A stretch of DNA of 64,000 bases. Origin: Chersky-806 sp038252255. GTDB taxonomy: Bacteria > Actinomycetota > Acidimicrobiia > IMCC26256 > JAENVU01. Of the stretch, positions 50,680 to 58,310 are shown one piece after another (the stretch's first letter is position 1; the number at the start of each line of letters is the position of its first letter). The translations under genes and the position numbers were made by a program. The notes beneath the pieces were generated by a model that ran no database searches, was not told the origin of the DNA, and saw only the letters and a program-made list of their open reading frames with translations. The DNA lies in the NCBI GenBank assembly GCA_038252255.1, contig JBBSAM010000003.1:185308-249307 (forward strand). Reading direction: 5' to 3'.

Positions 50680-51639
50680 CTACCCGCGACGCGTGCGGGC
50701 GCGGCGCTTGCCCTCGTGCATGGCCGCCACCCGAGCGACCGGTATGGCGCGACCCTCTGCGATGAGGTCTTCGCCCAACCGCTGTTCTGCGGGCATGTGA
50801 GCGGTCCACGGGTCGCTGTCGCCGAGCTGTCGTAGCGCGGTGTGGATGGTGAAGTCGGCGGGCGCGACATCGTCGAGGTCGTCCCAGCCCACCGGGAACG
50901 ACACGGGAACGCCCGGTCGTACGCGAGGGCTGTAGGCCGAGACCACGGTAGCCCCGCCGGACCGGGTCGAGTCGACGAAGACCTTGCCGCCACGATCCTC
51001 CTTCATGAAGGCGGTCGTGGCGATCTCGGGAGCGAGCCGCTCGGCCCGCGCCGCGATCGCTCGAGTCGCGGCGGCCGCGTCCTCGAGCGTTGCGTGGTCG
51101 TCGATCGGGACGAACACGTGCACACCCTTGGCTCCGCTGGTCTTCACCGCACCTTCGAGTCCGGCGTCGGCGAGCGCCTCGCGAACCAGGTGGGCAGCCC
51201 GCACCGCCATGGGGAACGCGTCGGCGTCGGGCGGATCGAGGTCGAGCACCAGATGGGTCAGGTGATCAGGACGGTCGGCCCGCACCAGCGTCGGGTGGTA
51301 CTCCACCGCGCGCTGGTTCGCGAACCACAGCAACGTGCGTCGGTCGTTGCACAAGGCATACGAGACGTTCCGCTTGGAAGCCTCCGCCCACAGCTGGACC
51401 GTGGGTATCCATGCCGGTGCGTACTTCGGCACGTTCTTCTGCATGAAGGCCTCTTGGCCCCGGTGAACCCGGATCACCGAGAGCGGCCGGTCCGCAAGCA
51501 CCGGGATGATCCGGTCGCGCACCCCGTCCAGGTAGTCGACGAGATCCCGCTTGGTCGCGCCCGCACCATCGAACAGCGGCTGGTCGAGGTTGGTCAGCGG
51601 CACCCCGTCACGGGATTCGTCGACGTCCTTCCCACTCAT
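50680..51639 (-). CDS. Stand-alone LigD-type DNA primase-polymerase
   Basis: The 319-aa protein is a LigD polymerase-domain protein (archaeo-eukaryotic primase fold), acting in non-homologous end joining by filling gaps with ribo- or deoxynucleotides. Catalytic LVLDLDPPDADAF provides the two metal-binding Asp, with TSGAKGVHVFVP (His) and SFPVGWDDLDDV later. It lacks the ligase and phosphoesterase domains of full LigD. Neither Ku nor a ligase gene is nearby. ATG 51639 is fixed by TACCGT 7 nt upstream. It is the first gene of a short operon with lysA, an odd pairing. Confidence 0.88.
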   Translation of the reverse strand: MSGKDVDESRDGVPLTNLDQPLFDGAGATKRDLVDYLDGVRDRIIPVLADRPLSVIRVHRGQEAFMQKNVPKYAPAWIPTVQLWAEASKRNVSYALCNDRRTLLWFANQRAVEYHPTLVRADRPDHLTHLVLDLDPPDADAFPMAVRAAHLVREALADAGLEGAVKTSGAKGVHVFVPIDDHATLEDAAAATRAIAARAERLAPEIATTAFMKEDRGGKVFVDSTRSGGATVVSAYSPRVRPGVPVSFPVGWDDLDDVAPADFTIHTALRQLGDSDPWTAHMPAEQRLGEDLIAEGRAIPVARVAAMHEGKRRARTRRG

Positions 51640-51646
51640 CGACCCA

Positions 51647-51652
51647 ACGGTA
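51647..51652 (-). promoter_or_regulatory. -10 element of a leaderless promoter (LigD-polymerase/lysA)
   Basis: TACCGT on the minus strand lies 7 nt before ATG 51639, and there is no Shine-Dalgarno sequence. Confidence 0.55.
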
Positions 51653-51729
51653 CGCTCCGGCGCCTATCGCATCCGGCGCGGACGCCGACACCGAGGCCGG
51701 GCAAGCCGCCCGCCCCGTCTCGCCACTCG

Positions 51730-53139
51730 TCAGGCAGACCGGAGCCGAACCGGTCCGTGGGGACCGCCGAGCTCCAAGATCTCCTCGAAGCCCTCGCGTA
51801 TGCACTCGAGGAAGACTTCCGGGTCCGGCACCGCGCCGACATCGGTGTTGATACCGATGTTGCAGGTCCCGCAGTAGGACAGGAGGGTGACGTTGAGCGC
51901 GGCACCGATGGTGGGACCGAACGGGTAGAAGCTCACCACCCGTGCTCCGCCCACGTAGATCGGAGCGGACAGCCCGGGCACGTTGCTCGCCAGGAAGTCC
52001 ACGTGCTTCAGCATGCTGCCGACCAGTCGATTCGGCAGCAGGTTGAGCATCCCCGCGATCGCGTTGGTGAGCGGGATCGAGGGTTCCTCGCGGCTCGCGC
52101 TGGCTCGTTCGTGCAGCACACGGATCCGGCTCGCGGGATCTGTTGCATCGACCGGGACCGCGAAGCGCATCAGCGTGATGCGGTTCCCACCGGCCGGGTC
52201 TCCTTCCCTACGGATGCTGATCGGCATCGTGACTCGAAGCTCCGGGACCGCGGCGCCGTGACGATCGTGATAGCGGCGCAGCGCGTCGGCTATCCCGGCC
52301 AGGAACGCGTCGTTGAGCGTTCCGTGCGCGCTCCGCGCCGCACGCTTGAGATCGTCGAGCGGGAGATCGAGCGCGGCGTAGTGCCAACCGAGACGACGGT
52401 CTCGCATCACGGGTGAGTAGGTCTCGGCCACCGGTTGCACGGTACGAAGGATCGAGCGGCCCAACTGGAATGCGCCGAGCGCGGTCCTCGCCGGGTGCCG
52501 GAGCGTCCCGGCGACGACGCGTGGCGTGCCGGCGATCCCGCGCCGGGTGACATCCGCGAACCTGATCATGTTGAACACGAGTGCCTCGCAGGCGAGCCGG
52601 GCGGGGCCGGGGCTCTCGGGCTGGGGCGGGGCAGGACCGGCGTCGGGTTCGGGCGCCCCGGGTTCGAGATCGAACAGCTCCATCGCGAGCTGCATGCCGC
52701 CGATGCCGTCCGTCAGCGCGTGGTGAACCTTGAGGATCGCGGCGGCGCCCCCGTGCTCGAGACCTTCGACGGTCGTCCAGGACCACAACGGCCGGGCCAG
52801 ATCGAAACCCTCCATCCCCTCCTTGCGCGCGAGCTCGAGCACCGACGCCAGGTTCTTCGGGGTTGGGGCTTCCACCCTCCGGACGTGCCACGAGAGGTCG
52901 AAGTTGGGGTCCACGACCCACCGCGGTGGAGCGAGATGCAGCGGCGGCTCGACGAGATGGTGGCGCAGGCCCGGCACGATCCGGCTGGCCCGCTCGAGTC
53001 GCCTGAGCACCTGTCGTTGATCGGGCGCCCGATCGAACAGCATGACGGCCACGACGGTCGAGCGCAGCAGCGGGTCGCGCTCCATGTACCAGGAGAACGC
53101 GTCACTCTCCCGCATGTGCGGATCGGTTCGGTTGACCAT
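51730..53139 (-). CDS. WS/DGAT wax ester synthase / diacylglycerol acyltransferase
   Basis: The 469-aa protein is a wax ester synthase/acyl-CoA:diacylglycerol acyltransferase that esterifies fatty alcohols or diacylglycerol with acyl-CoA to make storage lipids. The catalytic HHxxxDG is present (LKVHHALTDGIGG, His139-His140, Asp144). The C-terminal domain includes GTLNDAFLAGIADALRRYH and ASNVPGLSAPIYVGG, both conserved in the family. ATG 53139 has GAAGGGGGG just upstream. The gene is divergent from the acyl-CoA synthetase gene; the two may act together on fatty acids. Confidence 0.9.
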   Translation of the reverse strand: MVNRTDPHMRESDAFSWYMERDPLLRSTVVAVMLFDRAPDQRQVLRRLERASRIVPGLRHHLVEPPLHLAPPRWVVDPNFDLSWHVRRVEAPTPKNLASVLELARKEGMEGFDLARPLWSWTTVEGLEHGGAAAILKVHHALTDGIGGMQLAMELFDLEPGAPEPDAGPAPPQPESPGPARLACEALVFNMIRFADVTRRGIAGTPRVVAGTLRHPARTALGAFQLGRSILRTVQPVAETYSPVMRDRRLGWHYAALDLPLDDLKRAARSAHGTLNDAFLAGIADALRRYHDRHGAAVPELRVTMPISIRREGDPAGGNRITLMRFAVPVDATDPASRIRVLHERASASREEPSIPLTNAIAGMLNLLPNRLVGSMLKHVDFLASNVPGLSAPIYVGGARVVSFYPFGPTIGAALNVTLLSYCGTCNIGINTDVGAVPDPEVFLECIREGFEEILELGGPHGPVRLRSA

Positions 53140-53247
53140 GGCGACCCCCCTTCGAAACACCCTATGGACAGCAACGGGCATGGAACAGGGTCGATCGTCC
53201 CTACCGCAGTTGCCGGGAGCCCTCTGCCCACCACTGCCCGGAAGGCG

Positions 53248-53253
53248 TACGGT
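53248..53253 (+). promoter_or_regulatory. -10 element of a leaderless promoter (acyl-CoA synthetase)
   Basis: TACGGT lies 6 nt before GTG 53260. It settles that GTG as the start rather than in-frame codons further upstream, which overlap the divergent WS/DGAT. Confidence 0.6.
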
Positions 53254-53259
53254 TCGAGC

Positions 53260-54813
53260 GTGAAGGAGCTCGTGTATGGGCGGCTGCTGCTTGCCGCGGC
53301 GAATCGCTCGGCCGATCGGGTCGGCTTCCACGACGGGTCGTACCACGGGACGTTCGGCGAGCACCTCGAGCGGGTGCTGCGGTTGGGCGCCGCCCTGCGG
53401 ACCGAGCTCGACATCGATGCCGGCGACCGGTACGCGGTGATGACCGGGAACGGTCACGAGTACCTCGAGCTCTACCACGCCGGTTTCCTCGGCGCCGGAA
53501 TCGTCAACCCCCTGAACCTGCGGCTCAGTCCGGGGGAGCTGACCTTCATCCTGCGCGACTCGGGCACCCGGACGGTGTTCGTCGACGCGCTGTTCGCGGA
53601 GGTTCTCGACTCCGTGCGCCACGAGGCCGGGATCGAGCGCGTCATCCTCATCGGTGACGGCGACGTTCCGCACGACGCGAGGTACGAGGAGCTGCTCGAG
53701 GCCGGTCAGCCGGTCGTACCCCCGGAACCGGACGAGGCCGATCCGGTGATCCTCATGTACACCGGCGGCACGACGGGCACGCCGAAGGGTGTGCTGCTCG
53801 AGCAGCGGGCCGAGATGCTGAACCTCTACCACGCCGGCATCGCGATCGGGCTCGACGAAGATCGCGTGTACCTGCACCAGACCCCGATGTTCCACGCCGC
53901 GTCGATGACCGGCGTGCTCGGCATCCCGGCAACGAACGGCGTCTCGGTGTTCGTTCCCTACTTCCAGCCGGCTGCGGTCCTCGACCTGATCGAGCAGTAC
54001 CGCGTGAACCTCACGCTCATGGTGCCGATCATGGTGGGCATGCTCCTCGACGCGCCCGAGTTCCGACCGGAGCGCCTCGACACTCTCAAGTCGCTGGTCT
54101 ACGGCGCATCACCGATGCCCCAGGGACTGCTCGAGCACATCCTCGCGACGTTTCCCGAGATCGACCTGTACCAGGGGTACGGCATGACCGAGGCTTCCGC
54201 GGCGCTGACACTGCTCACCCCGAAGGACCACCGACGGGGAGGCGACGTGTTGCGCTCGGCCGGTCGCCCGCTCTTCGGCGTGGCGATCGGCATCCGCGAC
54301 GAGGACGACCGTGAGCTTCCGGTGGGCCGCTCGGGCGAGATCTGCGCCCGGGCCGGCAACCTCATGCGGGAGTACTGGAAGCGGCCGGACGAGACCAACG
54401 AAGTGTTGCGCAACGGCTGGTACCACACCGGCGACACGGGATACCTCGACGAGCAGGGCTTCCTCTTCATCGTCGACCGCGTGAAGGACATGATCGTCAC
54501 CGGCGGCGAGAACGTCTACTCCATCGAGGTCGAGAACGCGATCTCGACCCACCCTGCGGTGGCGCAGGTGGCCGTCATCGGCATCCCCGACGATCTCTGG
54601 GGCGAGGCCGTGCATGCGATCGTCGTTCTCCATCCGGACGCCGACGCAACTGCGGAAGAGCTCATCGAGCACGCCCGGAATACGATCGCCGGCTACAAGC
54701 TGCCGAAGAGCATCGAGCTCCGTACGGATCCACTCCCGCTCTCGGGTGCGCTCAAACCGCTCAAGCGTGAGCTGCGCAAGCCCTATTGGGAAGGCCGCGA
54801 GCGAGCGGTGTGA
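53260..54813 (+). CDS. Long/medium-chain acyl-CoA synthetase
   Basis: The 517-aa protein is an ANL-family adenylate-forming ligase, activating a fatty acid to acyl-CoA via acyl-AMP. Motifs: ATP loop ILMYTGGTTGTPKG (near residue 165), YQGYGMTEASAALTLL, GWYHTGDTGYLDEQGFLFI, VDRVKDMIVTGGENVYSIEV (hinge), and the C-terminal catalytic Lys in GYKLPKSIELR. It is cytoplasmic. It probably supplies acyl-CoA for the adjacent WS/DGAT. A membrane protein gene follows 45 bp later. Confidence 0.9.
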   Translation: MKELVYGRLLLAAANRSADRVGFHDGSYHGTFGEHLERVLRLGAALRTELDIDAGDRYAVMTGNGHEYLELYHAGFLGAGIVNPLNLRLSPGELTFILRDSGTRTVFVDALFAEVLDSVRHEAGIERVILIGDGDVPHDARYEELLEAGQPVVPPEPDEADPVILMYTGGTTGTPKGVLLEQRAEMLNLYHAGIAIGLDEDRVYLHQTPMFHAASMTGVLGIPATNGVSVFVPYFQPAAVLDLIEQYRVNLTLMVPIMVGMLLDAPEFRPERLDTLKSLVYGASPMPQGLLEHILATFPEIDLYQGYGMTEASAALTLLTPKDHRRGGDVLRSAGRPLFGVAIGIRDEDDRELPVGRSGEICARAGNLMREYWKRPDETNEVLRNGWYHTGDTGYLDEQGFLFIVDRVKDMIVTGGENVYSIEVENAISTHPAVAQVAVIGIPDDLWGEAVHAIVVLHPDADATAEELIEHARNTIAGYKLPKSIELRTDPLPLSGALKPLKRELRKPYWEGRERAV

Positions 54814-54858
54814 CGGCCAGCACGGGCGCGCAGAGCGCGAGATCACGGGAAGGCCTCG

Positions 54859-55740
54859 ATGGGACGGCCCGGCACGGTCGGCGCGGAGTCTGAGGGGACC
54901 GTGCAGCCGGAGCCCAGCAAGCCACGTCACCGACGCAGGTGGTTGATCGTGCTCGTCGGCGTGTCCGCGGTGGTCGCGGTTGTCGTCGTCGGTGGTGTCG
55001 TCTGGTGGAATCAACGCGGGCCGTCGAAGCCGTCGATCCGCGGGGCCGTCGACCGGTTCCGCTCGTCATCGACCGCACCACGCGATTCGGTCGCGATGCG
55101 CCCCGAGCCCGGCGTCTACATCTACGCGGGAAGTGGCAGCGAGCATCTCTCGTTCCTGGCGACCTCGCAGTCGCAGGACGGGAGCTTGCCGGGCACCGTG
55201 ACGCCGAGCCCGGGCGGCTGCTGGACCTTCGCGATCGGCTACAACTCCTTCCACCGTCAGGTCTGGGATCGATGCTCACGAGCCGGGCGACTCGTCGAGC
55301 GGGGCAACACGACGGATCAGAAGTTCGACTTCGGAGCGCTCAGTCAGAGTGAGCACACCGACGTCGTGTGCGATCCACCTACCACGCTCTACAACCCGAC
55401 CGCGAAGCCCGGTACCCGCGTGCCGGTGCGCTGCACGGGTCACTCGCAGACGACGAACGCTGACATGACCCAACGCGGCACCATCACGTTCGTCGGTCGA
55501 ACCACTCTCGTGGTGGGAACCACACGCGTGCCGGTCGTGCATTACGTGCAGGTCATCAAGATCACCGGAGATCAGGAAGGAAGCCAGCGTGAGGAGGTCT
55601 GGCTCGCCGCCTCCAGCGGGCTTCCCGTGCGGGAGGAACGGACGATCACCGTGGTCTCACCGGCGCCGGCGCCGCTCAACCACGTCACCTACACCGAGCA
55701 TGGGAGCTGGCGGCTCACCTCGCTGACCCCCCGGTCCTGA
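54859..55740 (+). CDS. Single-pass membrane protein with extracytoplasmic domain, unknown
   Basis: I do not recognise this 293-aa protein. After about 30 basic residues it has one helix (WLIVLVGVSAVVAVVVVGGVVWW) and then an extracytoplasmic domain of roughly 235 residues. Its pattern is beta-rich with VYIYAGSGSEHLSFLATSQS, CWTFAIGYNSFHRQVWDRC and VWLAASSGLPVREERT. The end resembles the last strands of lipoprotein-carrier-like folds (LolA/LppX type), but this is only a shape impression. ATG 54859 has GGGAAGG upstream. It may be in one transcript with the acyl-CoA synthetase. Confidence 0.6.
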   Translation: MGRPGTVGAESEGTVQPEPSKPRHRRRWLIVLVGVSAVVAVVVVGGVVWWNQRGPSKPSIRGAVDRFRSSSTAPRDSVAMRPEPGVYIYAGSGSEHLSFLATSQSQDGSLPGTVTPSPGGCWTFAIGYNSFHRQVWDRCSRAGRLVERGNTTDQKFDFGALSQSEHTDVVCDPPTTLYNPTAKPGTRVPVRCTGHSQTTNADMTQRGTITFVGRTTLVVGTTRVPVVHYVQVIKITGDQEGSQREEVWLAASSGLPVREERTITVVSPAPAPLNHVTYTEHGSWRLTSLTPRS

Positions 55741-55764
55741 TGGGTCCTCTCCCGTCCGAGGGAC

Positions 55765-56676
55765 TCAGGACGCGCTCTCGGCGGCGAGGAGGATGCGAGC
55801 GCGCCAGACATCGGCCGAGACCGCCGCGGGTGCCGTGGTGTTCATGAACTCGGTCAGCACCGCGGTGAAACGATCGGGTTCCTCACAGTGCGGGAAGTGA
55901 CCACAGCCCTCGAAGATCTCGAGGCGACTTCCGGGGATCGCCTCATGCGTCGCGTAGCCCTGTTCCACCGGAATGATCCGGTCGTGATCGCCCCACATGA
56001 TCATCGTGGGTGTCTCGGTGGCAAGGTAGAGGCGGTCAGCAGCACTGACGCGCTGACCGGCGTGGTCGACGACTGACCGCAGGGTCTGCAAGAAAGCGAT
56101 GCGCGTCGGGGCATCCGCCAGCGAGCCGTAGCTCTGCCACATCTGGGCAACGTTCGGGCTCACGTGCAGACCAGCGTGGCGCAGCCAGCCCGCGACGGTT
56201 ACGCCGGCATCGTGCACCCAGTCGTTGCACGCGACCGGGAGCACGTAGTCGGCGCCAGGGAGGGTGAGGAGGCGGAGCAACAGGTTGACCTCGTCACCGA
56301 GGCCGCCGCTCGACACCAGCACCAGCCGCTCGCACCGCTCCGGGAACTGGTAGGCGAACTGCATCACCACGCCACCACCCAGTGACTGGCCGACGAGCGT
56401 GGCCCGCTCGTGACCGAGCGCGACGAGCAGGTCACGCACGCCACTCGCGAACCCGCCGAGCGAGTAGTCGGTGCGCGGCTTCGCCGAGTCGCCGTGGCCC
56501 AGCAGGTCCGGAGCGATCACCGTGAACTGCTCGGCCAGCTTCGGCATCACGGCCCGCCACGTGTCGGAGCTGCCGGCCATGCCGTGCACCAGCACGATGA
56601 CGGGGCCCGAGCCGCCGCTGCGGTACCCGACGTCGTGACCGTGAAGCGTGATGTGCTGCTTGGCGAAGGGTGTCAT
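55765..56676 (-). CDS. Alpha/beta hydrolase
   Basis: The 303-aa protein is an alpha/beta hydrolase with HGMAGSSDTWRAV (oxyanion), nucleophile elbow GQSLGGGV, acid MIMWGDHDRIIPV and His in GCGHFPHCEEPDRF. The pattern of EGCGHFPHCE is common among epoxide hydrolases, haloalkane dehalogenases and C-C hydrolases; specificity is not deducible. No signal peptide is present. GGAAGG lies directly against ATG 56676, closer than usual. It is transcribed towards the membrane protein gene and lies divergent from the second WS/DGAT. Confidence 0.85.
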   Translation of the reverse strand: MTPFAKQHITLHGHDVGYRSGGSGPVIVLVHGMAGSSDTWRAVMPKLAEQFTVIAPDLLGHGDSAKPRTDYSLGGFASGVRDLLVALGHERATLVGQSLGGGVVMQFAYQFPERCERLVLVSSGGLGDEVNLLLRLLTLPGADYVLPVACNDWVHDAGVTVAGWLRHAGLHVSPNVAQMWQSYGSLADAPTRIAFLQTLRSVVDHAGQRVSAADRLYLATETPTMIMWGDHDRIIPVEQGYATHEAIPGSRLEIFEGCGHFPHCEEPDRFTAVLTEFMNTTAPAAVSADVWRARILLAAESAS

Positions 56677-56864
56677 CCTTCCACGCTGTCAAGATCGCCC
56701 GGTCCTCAACAGGGTCTTTCGACCAGGATCTCCGGGGCGCCGCCGCTCGATGTCCGGTCGCGCATTAGGGCCGTTCAGCCCTGGCTCGTCCCCTATCGAG
56801 CGTTCATCGTGGATCGTGAGCCGGGTTGGCTCATGCATCGGCGAAGTGAGCGGGGAGGCGCCGG

Positions 56865-58264
56865 ATGATGGAACGACTCAACGGTCTCGACACGGGGATG
56901 CTCGCGGGCGAGACCCCGGAATGGCACATGCATGCCGGCGCCCTCGCGGTCCTGGAGCCGATCGACGGGCACGACCTCGACATCGCCGGTGGAATCCGCG
57001 CGGTGTTGAACGCGCGGCGCGCGCTCCTGGGCCCGTTCCGCCACCGTCTCGTCGAAGCGCCCTTGGGGCTCGGACGGGCGGTGTGGACCGATCCCGCCGA
57101 TCTCGACCTGGGCGGTCAGGTGCGGCGTGTCGGTGTCCCGGCCCCGGGCGGCATGCGCGAGGTCGCGACGCTCGCCGGCGATCTCTTCTCCTCCCCCCTC
57201 AGCCGCGCCGGTCCCCTCTGGGAGATCTGGGTCATGGAAGGCCTCCAGAGCGGCCACGTCGCCCTCCTCTTGAAGGTGCACCACGCCCTCATGGACGGCA
57301 TCCGGGGCGAGCGCCTCCTCGAGGTTCTCTTCGACCTCGAACCGGACGCGCCCCTCGCGCGGCCGGGAGACGCTCCGGTCACACCCGACCGTGACCCGTC
57401 CCGTCTCCGCATGCTCCTCGGGTCGGGCGCGTTCCTCGCGGGCACACCACTGCGAGCGATGCGTCTCGGCGCCGAGCTGGTGTCCGCGGGGGGTCGGCTC
57501 GCACGTGTGCTCGCCTCGCAGGAGGGCCGTACCGCGGCGTTGCCGTTCCGTGCTCCGCGTACCCTGCTGAACCAACCACTCACTTCGCGCCGGTCGTTCG
57601 CGTTCACGTCTGTGTCATTGGAGGACATGCGCGTGGTCAAGCACGCGTTCGGGGTGACGATGAACGACGTGGCGCTCGGGTTGAGCGCTGACGTCCTGCG
57701 CCGTTATCTCGTGGATCGGGACGGCCTTCCCGATCGTGCACTCCTGGCGCAGATACCCGTCGGCGTCCACCGAGACGGCGAAAGCCTGGGGGGAACTTCG
57801 TCGCGGCGACGGGCGCCTCTCTCCGCACCGACATCGCTGATCCTGTGGAGCGACTCGCCGCGATCCACCTCTCCACTCAGAGTGCGAAGGCGATGCAGTC
57901 CGCGCTCGGCGACGACATCGTGATCGACGCGTTCTCGGTGCTCCCGCCGGCCGTGATCAGTGCCGGCCTCGGTCTCTACCGAGCGTTCGGTCTCGCCGCG
58001 AGTCACCCCCCGATCTTCAATGCAATCATCTCGAACGTCGCGGGACCCCCCGTCCCGCTCTATACGTGCGGCGCGCGCCTCACCACGATCTATGCGCTCG
58101 GACCGCTCCTTGCCGGCTGCGGGATCAACATCACGCTCGCGAGCTACCAGGACCGCGTCGAGTTCGGCGTCGCGGCCTGCCCCGATGTGGTCGACGACCC
58201 GTGGGAGATCGCCGACGGGATACCGGACGCGCTCACCGTCCTCCGCAAGGCCGCGGACGCCTGA
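56865..58264 (+). pseudogene. Second WS/DGAT acyltransferase, interrupted by a one-base frameshift
   Basis: The first frame (56865 to the shift) encodes about 308 residues of a WS/DGAT, including HHALMDG (VALLLKVHHALMDGIRG) and MRVVKHAFGVTMNDVALG. The rest of the enzyme (NFVAATGAS ... DIADPVERLAAIH ... ISNVAGPPVPLYTCG) continues in the next frame to 58264. The join is a run of six G at 57788-57793: one extra G restores an unbroken 466-aa protein. Without it, the first frame runs on to 57923 with unrelated residues. So it is a recent mutation, a sequencing error, or slippage. GGAGG precedes the start; ATG 56868 is also possible. Confidence 0.8.
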
Positions 58265-58310
58265 GCAGCGATGCGAGACGGTCGGACCGCCGTCGTCACC
58301 TTCAGCCCGG

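Noticed and set aside
57788..57793. Programmed frameshifting in the second WS/DGAT
   Set aside because: No slippery heptamer with a downstream stimulatory structure was evident; a plain indel or sequencing error is simpler.
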